From assembly GCA_963717125.1 (NCBI GenBank), contig CAVQVG010000018.1, positions 124,001 through 188,000 on the forward strand: DNA of 64,000 bases. Reading direction: 5' to 3'. Under the pieces are notes generated by a model. It was not told where the DNA came from and searched no databases. It worked only from the letters and a program-made list of their open reading frames with translations. This document shows positions 23,736-32,963 of this stretch, piece by piece. The position numbers and the translations under genes are program-made. How positions within the stretch are numbered: position 1 is the stretch's first letter; each line of letters opens with the position of its first letter. The stretch is from RYN-230 sp963717125. Lineage in GTDB: Bacteria > Actinomycetota > Actinomycetes > Streptosporangiales > Streptosporangiaceae.

Positions 23736-25520
23736 ATGCTGGGCTCGTCTGGGCTAACCAGGTTCACTGCTCGCACCGCTGAGCCGACCGCGCAGCCGCG
23801 GGCGCACCGGCCGCCGGGCCGGAACTACAAGTGGGTGGCGCTGTCCAACACCACGCTCGGCGTGCTCATGGCCACGATCAACGCGTCGATCATGCTGATC
23901 GCGCTGCCGGACATCTTCCGTGGCATCGGGGTGAACCCGTTGCAGCCGGGGAACACCAGCCTGCTGCTCTGGATGATCATGGGCTACCTGGTGGTCACCG
24001 CGGTGCTGGTGGTCAGCTTCGGCCGGCTCGGCGACATGTTCGGCCGGGTCCGCATCTACAACCTCGGCTTCGCCGTGTTCAGCCTGTTCTCCGTGCTGCT
24101 CGCGGTGACGTGGCTGCAGGGCACCGCGGCCGCCTGGTGGCTGATCCTGGGCCGGATCATGCAGGGTGTCGGCGGGGCCATGCTGCTGGCCAACTCCAGC
24201 GCGCTGCTGACCGACGCGTTCCCGACCAACCAGCGCGGGCTGGCGCTCGGGCTGAACCAGGTCGCGGGCATCGCGGGCTCGTTCATCGGCCTCATTCTCG
24301 GCGGCCTGCTCGGCCCGCTGGACTGGCGGCTGGTGTTCCTCGTGTCCGTGCCGTTCGGCTTGTTCGGCACGTTCTGGGCCTACCTGAAGCTCCGTGAGCT
24401 GGGCGTCCGGCGGCCCGCCAGGCTGGACTGGTGGGGCAACGTCACGTTCGCCGTGGGGCTGATCGCGGTACTGGTCGGGATCACTTACGGCATCCAGCCC
24501 TACGGCGGCCACACCATGGGCTGGACCAGCCCGTTCGTGCTGACCGCGATCTTCGGCGGGCTGGCCGTGCTGGCTGTGTTCTGCTTCGTGGAGACCCGGG
24601 TCGCGGAGCCGATGTTCCGGCTGCCGCTGTTCAAGATCCGCGCGTTCACCGCCGGCAACCTGGCCAGCCTGCTGTCCAGCCTGGGCCGGGGCGGCCTGCT
24701 GTTCGTGCTGATCATCTGGCTGCAGGGCATCTACCTGCCCCGGCACGGCTACAGCTTCGACCAGACCCCGCTCTGGGCCGGCATCTTCATGGTGCCGCTG
24801 ACCGTCGGCTTCCTGGTCGCCGGGCCGGTGTCCGGCTGGCTGTCCGACCGGTTCGGCGCGCGCCCGTTCGCCACCGGCGGCATGGTCGTCGCGGCGCTGT
24901 CGTTCCTGCTGCTGGAACTGCTGCCGATCAACTTCACGTACTGGCAGTTCGCGCTGATCCTGCTGCTCAACGGGCTCGGCATGGGACTGTTCGCCGCGCC
25001 CAACCGGGCCGGGATCATGAACAGCCTGCCCCGGGAGAGCCGCGGCGTCGGCGCGGGGATGAGCGCCACGTTCCAGAACTCGGCCATGGTGCTGTCCATC
25101 GGCATCTTCTTCACCCTGATCATCCTGGGCCTGGCCAGCTCGCTGCCCACCGCGCTCAGCCACGGCCTGATCGCTCAGGGGGTGCCACGCGCCGACGCGG
25201 CCCGGGTCGCCGCGCTGCCGCCGGTCTCGGTCATGTTCGCCGCGCTGCTCGGCTACAACCCGGTGCAGACCCTGCTCGGCCACTCCCTCAGCAGCCTGCC
25301 CGCCAGCCACGTCGCGTACCTGACGGGGCGCAGCTTCTTCCCGTCGCTGATCGCCCCGGCCTTCTCGCAGGGCCTGGACATCGCGTTCAACTTCTCCATC
25401 GCGTGCTGCCTGATCGCGGCCGTCGCCTCGCTGCTGCGCGGCAAGCGGTACGTGCACGAGGAGCACGCCGCCACAGTGCCTGCCGCACCGGACACGGCGG
25501 ACGCCGCGGCGGCGGCGTAG
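23736..25520 (+). CDS. DHA2-family MFS efflux transporter (14 TM)
   Basis: 594 residues, proton-coupled drug exporter type. Fourteen hydrophobic segments are visible. Family motifs: motif D1 NTTLGVLMATINASIMLIAL, motif A FGRLGDMFGRVRIYN, motif C region GIAGSFIGLILGGLLGPLDW, and RLDWWGNVTFA after TM6. The start is ATG at 23736 with AGGAAAGG six bases upstream; GTG 23730 is in frame. It is followed 42 bp later by an SDR gene on the same strand, probably one operon under the operator at 23650-23667. Confidence 0.93.
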   Translation: MLGSSGLTRFTARTAEPTAQPRAHRPPGRNYKWVALSNTTLGVLMATINASIMLIALPDIFRGIGVNPLQPGNTSLLLWMIMGYLVVTAVLVVSFGRLGDMFGRVRIYNLGFAVFSLFSVLLAVTWLQGTAAAWWLILGRIMQGVGGAMLLANSSALLTDAFPTNQRGLALGLNQVAGIAGSFIGLILGGLLGPLDWRLVFLVSVPFGLFGTFWAYLKLRELGVRRPARLDWWGNVTFAVGLIAVLVGITYGIQPYGGHTMGWTSPFVLTAIFGGLAVLAVFCFVETRVAEPMFRLPLFKIRAFTAGNLASLLSSLGRGGLLFVLIIWLQGIYLPRHGYSFDQTPLWAGIFMVPLTVGFLVAGPVSGWLSDRFGARPFATGGMVVAALSFLLLELLPINFTYWQFALILLLNGLGMGLFAAPNRAGIMNSLPRESRGVGAGMSATFQNSAMVLSIGIFFTLIILGLASSLPTALSHGLIAQGVPRADAARVAALPPVSVMFAALLGYNPVQTLLGHSLSSLPASHVAYLTGRSFFPSLIAPAFSQGLDIAFNFSIACCLIAAVASLLRGKRYVHEEHAATVPAAPDTADAAAAA

Positions 25521-25562
25521 CGTAACCCGAGCGGGCCAGACCGGCCTGCGGAAGGGACGGCG

Positions 25563-26345
25563 ATGACAGCCAGCGGCGACAGCAGCACCGAACTGGACGG
25601 CGTCCGGGCGCTGGTCACTGGCGGCACCAGCGGCCTCGGCCTGGCCATGGCCGAGGCGCTGGCCGCCGCGGGCGCCACGGTGGTCATCACCAGCCGGTCG
25701 GCGGAGCGCGCCGCGGCCGTCGCGGCCCAGTGGCCCAGCGTGGCCGGGGTGGTGGCCGACGCGGCCGACGAGGCGTCGGTGGCCCGCGCCGTCCGGGAGG
25801 TGTGGTCTCTCTTCGGCGGCATCGACCTGCTGGTCAACAACGCCGGGCTGGGCATGCGCACGGTCAATCCGCGGTTCATGGTCGAGCCGCGGGGATTCTG
25901 GGAGGTGTCGCCGGACAAGTTCCGGGCGGTGGTGGACGCCAACCTGACCGGTTATTTCCTGATGGCCCGGGAAGTCACCCCGCGGATGCTGGCCGCCGGG
26001 GCCGGGCGGATCGTGAACATCTCGGTGAACGACGCCACCATGACCCGGCGCGGGTTCGTGCCCTACGGGCCGTCCCGGGCCGGCAGCGAGGCGCTGTCCC
26101 GGGTCATGGCCGCCGACCTGGACGGCACGCCGGTCACCGTCAACATCCTGCTGCCCGGCGGCGCGACCGAGACCGGCATGCTGCCCCCGGCGGCGGACCG
26201 CCCGGCCCAGTTCACCCCGATCGACCCCGCGGTGATGGGGCCGCCGATCGTGTGGCTGGCGTCGGCCGCGGCCCGCGGCGTGCACAACGAGCGCATCGTG
26301 GCCACCGAGTTCCCGGGCTGGCTGCGCGCCCGGGCTAGCGGGTAA
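25563..26345 (+). CDS. SDR-family oxidoreductase with YxxxR active site
   Basis: 260 residues. The NAD(P) motif is TGGTSGLGLAMAE (family TGxxxGxG), with LVNNAG and NISVNDAT supplying the catalytic Ser. The active site reads YGPSR, so the lysine of YxxxK is replaced by arginine (codon CGG). Arg could retain some cofactor contact but normally impairs catalysis. The family reduces ketones or oxidises alcohols; this protein may be weak, specialised or non-catalytic. It probably shares an operon with the efflux pump. Its end overlaps the convergent gene by 11 bases. Confidence 0.88.
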   Translation: MTASGDSSTELDGVRALVTGGTSGLGLAMAEALAAAGATVVITSRSAERAAAVAAQWPSVAGVVADAADEASVARAVREVWSLFGGIDLLVNNAGLGMRTVNPRFMVEPRGFWEVSPDKFRAVVDANLTGYFLMAREVTPRMLAAGAGRIVNISVNDATMTRRGFVPYGPSRAGSEALSRVMAADLDGTPVTVNILLPGGATETGMLPPAADRPAQFTPIDPAVMGPPIVWLASAAARGVHNERIVATEFPGWLRARASG

Positions 26346-27090
26346 CCAGGTCGAGTTCCCCCGAGGTGATCTGCGCGCTGATCGTCCGGCTGGCGCTGGG
26401 CGACTGCGGCACGCCCGCGTGCAGGTAGCCGGACGTGACCTGCTGGCTGAGCCGGTACACCGAACCGGCTGGGAGTGACACCGTGGCCTGGGCGGACAGC
26501 AGCGTTACCCCGAGCTGGCGGGGCGGGCTGAGGAAGGTGGCGCTCAGGTGGCCCGAGGTGATCACCGCGGTCAGCACCGGTGAGCGTAGTGCCGACGCGG
26601 CCACATCCACGCTGGACGCGGTGATCCGGACCCGCCCGGCCAGCCGGTACAGCACGATATGGCCGGAGGGCTGGTCCAGCACCAGGGCGGTGTGCTCGGG
26701 CAGCGCCAGCCGGAGGTGGCCGGTGCACGGGCTGCCCGCCGCGCACCGGTAGCCGAGCCGGAGCACGTGCCCGGACTGCCGCGGCCCGATGGCTACCGCG
26801 GCCCGGTGGCCCGGCACCCAGTGCACCTGCCCGGTCAGCGTGACCTGCTTAGCGCTGGCGGCATTACCCGGCTCGCCGGAAATGGACAGCTGGCCGGGCG
26901 GCCCGTTAAACACCACGGTGGACACCGAGGCAGCGCTGACCGACACCGCGACCGAACCTGGGGCGGGACGGCTCTTCGCTACCAGTACGGCCACCAGCAC
27001 GGTGCCGAGTGCGACGGCGGCGGTGAACCAGGCCCACCAGGGCACTGCGCTGGCCCGGCCGGGGACACCAGGTACGGGATGTACTGTCAC
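26335..27090 (-). CDS. Membrane-anchored DUF4097-like beta-helix protein
   Basis: About 251 residues from GTG 27090 (TTG 27111 is also possible). N-terminal transmembrane helix (AWFTAAVALGTVLVAVLVA), then an extracellular domain of repeated short beta-strands of the type VLTAVITSGHLSATFL, VRITASSVDVAAS and SAQITSGELDLV. This resembles the putative-adhesin/DUF4097 fold. Role unknown; surface or envelope sensing is common for the fold. Convergent with the SDR. Confidence 0.7.
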   Translation of the reverse strand: MTVHPVPGVPGRASAVPWWAWFTAAVALGTVLVAVLVAKSRPAPGSVAVSVSAASVSTVVFNGPPGQLSISGEPGNAASAKQVTLTGQVHWVPGHRAAVAIGPRQSGHVLRLGYRCAAGSPCTGHLRLALPEHTALVLDQPSGHIVLYRLAGRVRITASSVDVAASALRSPVLTAVITSGHLSATFLSPPRQLGVTLLSAQATVSLPAGSVYRLSQQVTSGYLHAGVPQSPSASRTISAQITSGELDLVTR

Positions 27091-27218
27091 GCCCGGATTA
27101 GTGCCCGCCAATCCAACGATAATGCGTCATTCCATGGTTTAAACCGGCCGGCCCGGGTACCTGCGAGGCCGCATTGCGACGTACATTTCAGCCGCACTAC
27201 CGACTAGGAGGATGAGCC
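27091..27218. promoter_or_regulatory. Divergent promoter region with GGTTTAAACC palindrome
   Basis: 128 bp between divergent starts, with an AT-rich part and the perfect 10-bp palindrome GGTTTAAACC at 27136-27145. It probably holds promoters for both flanking genes. No regulator assigned. Confidence 0.35.
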
Positions 27219-27416
27219 ATGCTGGGTTTCATCGCCGCCGTTCTCTTCGCCATTGCCTTCATCATCAATGCCGCGAACGTATCCGTCAGCAACGCCATCT
27301 TCAACGTGACCAGCCTGATGCTGCTGGGCCTGGTCTGCCTGTCCCTGCACCTGGTCGGGGTCGGGGCTGGAAGTGGCGCCGGTAGACCTCAGCCGGGGTG
27401 CCGTCGAGCGCAGTGA
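27219..27416 (+). CDS. Small membrane protein, unknown
   Basis: 65 residues. Two hydrophobic segments (about 2-17 and 30-48) and a short basic tail. ATG at 27219 with AGGAGG nine bases upstream, a strong ribosome site. It ends 16 bp before the FAD/Fe-S gene and may be its leader cistron. No family recognised. Confidence 0.7.
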   Translation: MLGFIAAVLFAIAFIINAANVSVSNAIFNVTSLMLLGLVCLSLHLVGVGAGSGAGRPQPGCRRAQ

Positions 27417-27431
27417 CCTGGGCACGGCAGG

Positions 27432-30289
27432 ATGACATGCGTGAATCCAGCCGACATCGCCCGGGCGCTGCGCTCGGTGGTCAAGGGCGGGGTCGATGAC
27501 TCCGCCCGCCGCCGGGCCGAGTATTCCAGCGATGCCTCCAACTACCGGGTGGTGCCCGCGGTCGTCGTCTTCCCCCGGGACACCGACGACATGCTGGCCG
27601 CGGCCGAGGTGGCCCGGCGCACCGGGACGCCGCTGACCACCCGCGGCGCCGGCACCTCGATCGCTGGCAACGCCGTCGGCCCCGGGATCGTGCTGGACAC
27701 GTCCCGGCACCTGAACCGCGTGCTGGATATCGACCCGCAGGCCAGGACGGCCCGGGTCGAGCCGGGCGTCATCCTGGCCAGCCTGCAGGACGCCGCGCGG
27801 CCGCACGGGCTGCGCTTCGGCCCCGAGCCGTCCACCTGGTCCCGGGCCACCCTGGGCGGGATGATCGGCAACAACGCGTGCGGCGCGCACGCGCTGGCCT
27901 ACGGCCGGACCGCGGACAATGTGCTGGAACTGGACGTGCTGGACGGGACCGGCCGGCGGCTGGCCGCCGGGCGCGGCCTGGACCCGGTGCCCGGCCTGGA
28001 CGCCCTGGTCACCGCGAACCTGAAGCTGCTGCGCACCGAGTTCGGCCGGCTGCGCCGCCAGGTGTCCGGTTACTCGCTGGAGCACCTGCTGCCCGAGCAC
28101 GGCGCCGATCTGGCCAAGGCCCTGGTCGGCACGGAGGGCACGGTGGTGACCGTGCTGGGTGCCACGGTCCGGCTGGTCCCGGTGCCGCAGGCGTACGCGC
28201 TGGCCGTGCTGGGCTACCCGGACGTGATCAGCGCGGCCGATGCGGTGCCCGCCGTGCTCGGGCACGCGCCGCTCGCCCTGGAGGGCCTGGACCGCAGGCT
28301 GGTCGACGTGGTCCGCCGCCGCAAGGGCCCAGCCCGGGTGCCGGACCTGCCGGCCGGGGACGCCTGGCTGATGGTGCAGGTCGGCGGCGAGTCACCGGCC
28401 GCGGCGACCGCCCTGGCCGAGGCCCTGGCCAAAGACGCCGGGGCGGTCGCGTCCCTGGTGCTCCCGGCCGGCCCCGAAGCCGCCGCTATCTGGCGGGTCC
28501 GGGAGGACGGCGCGGGCCTGGGCGGCCGCACCCCGGACAACAAGCAGGCCTGGCCCGGCTGGGAGGACGCCGCCGTGCCGCCCGAGCGGCTGGGTGGCTA
28601 CCTGCGCGAGTTCCGCGCCCTGCTCGACTCCTACTCGCTGGACGGCCTGCTGTACGGCCACTTCGGGGACGGCTGCGTGCACGTCCGGATCGACTTCCCG
28701 CTGGACCATCCGGACGGCGCGGCCTGCTGCGCCGCTTCCTGACCGACGCGGCTCACCTGGTCACCGCGCACGGCGGGTCACTGTCCGGGGAACATGGCGA
28801 TGGCCGCGCCCGCAGCGAACTGCTCCCGGTGATGTACACACCGGCCGCGCTCAGTGCGTTCGGTAACTTCAAGCAGTTGCTGGACCCGGCGGATCTGCTC
28901 AATCCGGGCGTGCTGGTGCGGCCGCGGCCGGTGGACGCGGACCTGCGCCTGCCCGGTGCCGGGCCGCTGCCGCGGCGGGGCGGCTTCGCGTTCGGCGACG
29001 ACGACGGTGACCTCACCACCGCCGTGCACCGGTGTGTCGGGGTCGGCAAGTGCCGGGCCGACTCGGCCGCGTCCGGCGGCTTCATGTGCCCGTCCTACCT
29101 GGCCACCCGGGACGAGAAGGACTCCACCCGGGGCCGGGCCCGGGTGCTGCAGGAGATGGCGGCCAGGCTGGTGACCGGCGGCTGGCGCTCGCCCGAGGTG
29201 CGCGAGGCGCTGGACCTGTGCCTGTCCTGCAAGGCCTGCTCCACCGACTGCCCGGCCGGGGTGGACATGGCGCAGTACAAGGCCGAGGTCAGCTACCGGG
29301 CCTACCGGCGGCGGCTGCGGCCGCGCTCGCACTACGCGCTGGGCTGGCTGCCGCGCTGGTCCCGGTGGGCGGGGATCGCGCCCGGGCTGGTCAACGCGGT
29401 GCTGGGCGCGGGCCCGGTGGCGGCGGCGGTGCTCACCGCGGGCGGCATGGACCGGCGGCGGGCCATCCCGCGGTTCGCGGCGGTGCCGTTCCGCCGGTCG
29501 GCGGCCGCGCGCGGGGCGGCGGCAGTCCCTGGCCGCACTGGCGGTGGGGAGCGCGCGGTGGTGCTGTGGGCGGACTCGTTCAGCGACAGTTTCGACCCGG
29601 GGGTGGCCGAGGCGGCGCTGGCCGTGCTGCGCAGCGCCGGCTACCAGGTGATCATTCCCAGCGGCCCGGCGTGCTGCGGGCTGACCTGGATCAGCACCGG
29701 CCAGCTCGACGGCGCGCGGCGGCGGCTGAGCCGGCTGCTGGGCACCCTCGGGCCGTACGCCGAAGCGGGCCTGCCGATCGTCGGCCTGGAGCCGTCCTGC
29801 ACCGCGGTGCTCCGCTCCGACCTGGCCGAGCTGTTCCCGGGGACGCCGCGGGCGGCCGCGGTGGCCGGCGTCACCCGGACGCTGGCCGAGTTGCTCACCG
29901 CGCCGCCGCCGCTCGGCCCGGGGCCGGAGTGGACGCTGCCGAGCCTGGCCGGCGTGGAGATCGTCGCCCAGCCGCACTGCCACCACTACTCGGTCCTGGG
30001 GTACGACGCCGACCAGGCGCTGCTGGCCCGGGCCGGCGCGACCGTGCGCACCCTGGCCGGATGCTGCGGGCTGGCCGGCAACTTCGGCATGGAACGCGGC
30101 CACTACGAGGTGTCGGTCGCGGTGGCCGAGACGGCGCTACTGCCCGCGCTGCGCGCGGCGCCGCCCGGTGCCGTGTACCTGGCCGACGGCTTCTCCTGCC
30201 GCACCCAGGCCGCCCAGCTGGCCGGGGTGAGCGGGGTCCACCTGGCCGAGCTGCTGGCCGCCCGCCTCCCCGTCCCGGCCGGCCATTAG
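27432..30289 (+). pseudogene. Frameshifted FAD- and Fe-S-containing dehydrogenase (D-2-hydroxyglutarate dehydrogenase/YdiJ-like)
   Basis: Together the two frames encode about 951 residues, the usual length of FAD-linked oxidase/Fe-S fusion proteins that oxidise D-2-hydroxy acids. The first frame (27432-28742) holds the FAD domain (TTRGAGTSIAGNAVGPGIV, GGMIGNNACGAHALAYGRT) and its cap domain to YGHFGDGCVHVRIDFPL. One base is missing near 28720. The second frame continues with FLTDAAHLVTAHGGSLSGEH, 4Fe-4S ligands in CLSCKACSTDCPAGVDM, and CCG-type domains with GPACCGLTW and LAGCCGLAGNFGMERG. The stop TAG abuts the insertion sequence, so the last residues may be displaced. It may be a true mutation or an assembly error in a GC run. 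Confidence 0.85.
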
Positions 30290-32198
30290 CGCGGTGCATT
30301 GTGCCGCACGGGCGGGCTGTTGCAGAATCGGCTGGTGTCCTGCGGCGTGTTGTTTGTGCTGGTAGATGATGTTTTGGGATGATTTTCCCATGGCGAAGGG
30401 CTACAGGCCGGTGCAGCGGGATCAGCCGTTCCTGCTGCCGCCGGATATGCGGGAGTGGCTGCCGGCGGATCATCCGGTGTGGCTGGTGATCGGGGCGGTC
30501 AGCGATCATCTGGACACGTCGGTGTTTCATGCGCGGCGGCGGACCGGCGGGCCGGGGACGGCGGGGTATGACCCGGACATGCTGGTGACGCTGCTGATGT
30601 GGGCGTATGCGCAGGGGGTCACCTCCTCGCGGCGGATCGAGGCGGCGTGCCTGGCCGATGTGGCGTTCCGGGTGATCTGCGCGGGCAATGCCCCTGATCA
30701 CGTGACGATCGCCCGGTTCCGGGCGGCGTTCCCCGGGGCGGCAGGGAGCCTGTTCGCTGAGGTGCTGGTGCTGTGCGCGAAGCTGGGGATGGGGAAGCTG
30801 GGGACGATCGCGCTGGATGGCACGAAGGTCACCGCGAACGCGTCGAAGGCGGCGAACCGGCGCGAGGAGACGCTGCGGAAGCTGGCCGCGGAGGAAGCAG
30901 CCAAAGCGGTGGCGGCGCACGCGGCGGCGGATGAGGCCGAGGATGAGCTGTTCGGTGAAGGACGGCGTGGTGACGAGGTGCCGCCGGATGCGGTGAACCC
31001 GGCGGCCCGGGCAGCCCGGATCGCCGCGGCGCTGGCGGACCTGGAAGCAGAACGCCAGGCCGCGGAGGCGGCCCGGGAGGCGCAGGCGCAGGATTACCTG
31101 GCCCGCGGGGGCCGCGCGCCGGGGCCGCCGCCACTGGCTGCGGCGGTGGCCGCGGCCCGGGCGCGGCTGGACCGGGCCCGCGCTGACCGGGCGGCGCAGA
31201 TCACGCGGCTGGAAGCGCGGGCCGCGGGGCCGCGGGTGCCGGGCAGCCGCCGGGACGGTCCCAGGAGGGGCGTGGAGGACTGCGGGCGCGTGCGGGCCGC
31301 CCGCGCCCGCCTGGCCAGGGCAGAAGCCAGGGCCGCTGAGGCGCAGCGCCAGGCCGCCGCGAGCTCCTGCGGGCCGGTCCGCAACATCACCGACCCGGAC
31401 TCGCGGCTGATGCCGGTCCGCGGCGGCGGGTTCATCCAGGGTTACAACGCCCAGAACATGACCAGCGAAGACGGGCTGATCATCGCCACCGAGCTCACCT
31501 GCGACACCACCGATACCGGGTGGTTCACCCCGATGCTGCGCCAGGCCGAAGACGCCGCCACGCTGATCACGGCCCATCAGCCGCGCCGGCCAGCGCCACC
31601 CAGGACGACGACGGCAGCAGGATCGGGCTGGTGCTGGCCGACGCCGGGTACCTGTCGGGGGACAACCTCACCGCCGCTGGCCCCGACCGGCTGATCGCCG
31701 TCGGCAAGCACCGCGACCTGGAGAAAACCGCACGCCAGGCCGCCACCGCCCAGGACACCACCGCCTGGGACGGTGAGCGGGACGCCCACGACGATAATGG
31801 CGGGCCGATCGCGGCGATGGCCGCCCGGCTGGCCGCCAGCGAAGGCATCACCGCCTACCGCAAACGCGGCCACATCGCCGAGACCCCCCACGGGCACATC
31901 AAGCACAACATGGGCATCCGCCAGCTGGCCACCCGCGGTAAACCCAAAGCCAGCGCCGAATGGCGATTCACCGTCACCGTGCACAACCTCTTCAAGGCCA
32001 TCACCACCGGGAACCTCACCCCCGCTGCCCTCGCCGCCCTGCCCGGCTGACGACCAGGGCCCCGGCCGCCCAGCCCGGCCCGCCCGCCCAGCCCGAATCC
32101 CGGCCGCCCAGCCCAGCCAGCCCGGCAACGCCACCTCGCGCCCCGCCAGCCAAAACGAATCCGACACAGCCCGCCGGCGAGGCACAATGCACCGCGCT
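30288..32198 (+). mobile_element. IS1182-family-like insertion sequence
   Basis: A 1.91-kb element bounded by inverted repeats: AGCGCGGTGCATTGTGCC at 30288-30305 matches the complement of 32181-32198 perfectly (18 bp), with weaker similarity for about 25 bp more, including GGCGGGCTGT in both ends. It carries one transposase. No direct target duplication is evident. The left end touches the stop of the FAD/Fe-S gene and the right end lies 9 bp from the TetR stop. Exact ends are uncertain by a few bases because the flanks AGCGC/GCGCT are themselves complementary. Confidence 0.85.
30390..32050 (+). pseudogene. IS1182-like transposase, frameshifted
   Basis: About 553 residues over two frames. 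The first frame opens MAKGYRPVQRDQPFLLPPDM, followed by MWAYAQGVTSSRRIEAACL, GTIALDGTKVTANASKAANR (catalytic Asp) and an Ala/Arg/Glu-rich coiled insertion (about residues 155-340). It then reads RNITDPDSRLMPVRGGGFIQ, the DDE-type core. Near 31590 one base is lost; the second frame continues IGLVLADAGYLSGDNLTAAG, then KRGHIAETPHGHIKHNMG and ends at 32050. It could be an inactive copy, an assembly error, or, less likely, programmed frameshifting; no slippery A-run is present at the junction. Confidence 0.85.
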
Positions 32199-32206
32199 GA
32201 TGTGAA

Positions 32207-32857
32207 TTACGGCGTTTGCTGCCAGCGCCAGCTGAGGTCGCCGTGCGGCGGCGGGCCGGGCAGCGGCGCCCGGACCGGGTCGGTGGCCAGGCCGTCGAGC
32301 TGCAGCTGCAGATAGCGCTGGCGCAGCTCACGGGTCCGGTCCGGGTCGGGCACCTTGATCGAGGCGCAGCCCTCCAGCACCAGCCCCACGTCGTCCGCCA
32401 CCACGTCGGGGCGAAGCTGGCCGGCCGCCTGGGCCCGCCGGACCAGCTCCGCGGCCAGTTCATTGGCCCGCCGCGCGTCGGCGTCCATCTCCGGTGTGGG
32501 GGTGAAGGTCCCGGCGAGATGCACGGTCAGCGAGTGCACGTCCGCAGCCACCACCCCGCGCAGAAAGCGGCTGAACGCCCCCCACGGGTCCGGGTCGCCG
32601 GCCGCTGACTCGGCCTCGGCGATGAACCGGCGCAGCCCGTCATGGCATAGCCGGCGCAGCAGGTCTTCCTTGCTGGGGTAGCGACGGTACAGCGCGCTGA
32701 TCCCTACGCCGGCCTGCTCAGCCACCGCGGCCACCGGAGCCTTGGGGTCGTTGAGGAACACGGTCCGGGCCGATTCGAGGATCACTGCGTCGTTGCGCAG
32801 CGCCTGGCCGCGCCGGCCGGGCAGGGCTGGGGCGGGGCCCGCGGAGTCAGTCGGCAT
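32207..32857 (-). CDS. TetR-family transcriptional repressor
   Basis: 216 residues from ATG 32857. The N-terminal HTH (about residues 20-70) has RNDAVILESARTVFLNDPKA and VAEQAGVGISALYRRYPSKE; the C-terminal ligand domain ends in WRWQQTP. It is divergent from the epoxide hydrolase gene, with paired operator half-sites between them (32876-32933). It probably represses that gene and itself until an epoxide or aromatic ligand binds. The IS ends 9 bp past its stop. Confidence 0.92.
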   Translation of the reverse strand: MPTDSAGPAPALPGRRGQALRNDAVILESARTVFLNDPKAPVAAVAEQAGVGISALYRRYPSKEDLLRRLCHDGLRRFIAEAESAAGDPDPWGAFSRFLRGVVAADVHSLTVHLAGTFTPTPEMDADARRANELAAELVRRAQAAGQLRPDVVADDVGLVLEGCASIKVPDPDRTRELRQRYLQLQLDGLATDPVRAPLPGPPPHGDLSWRWQQTP

Positions 32858-32875
32858 GCGGCCGAGATTACCACT

Positions 32876-32933
32876 GGAACGGATCATTCCGCTCTGCTAT
32901 GCTGACACAAGACAGAACAGAATATTCCGTTCC
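32876..32933. promoter_or_regulatory. Two opposed TetR-type operator copies
   Basis: GGAACGGATCATTCC (32876-32890) and GAATATTCCGTTCC (32920-32933) are reverse-complement variants of GGAACGGAwnATTC. The region lies between the divergent TetR and epoxide hydrolase starts (32857 and 32964). A good candidate for the TetR binding sites and both promoters. Confidence 0.6.
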
Positions 32934-32963
32934 GACGAGACTTCGAGCTCACCTGGAGAGGTC

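Noticed and set aside
23754..26285. 843-codon minus-strand ORF
   Set aside because: It is antisense to the efflux pump and SDR genes, is rich in Arg, Gln, Gly and His as shadow frames are, and has no recognisable domain.
30390..32050. Programmed frameshift in the transposase
   Set aside because: IS1182-type transposases usually are one frame and no slippery heptamer is seen at the junction; a plain indel is simpler.
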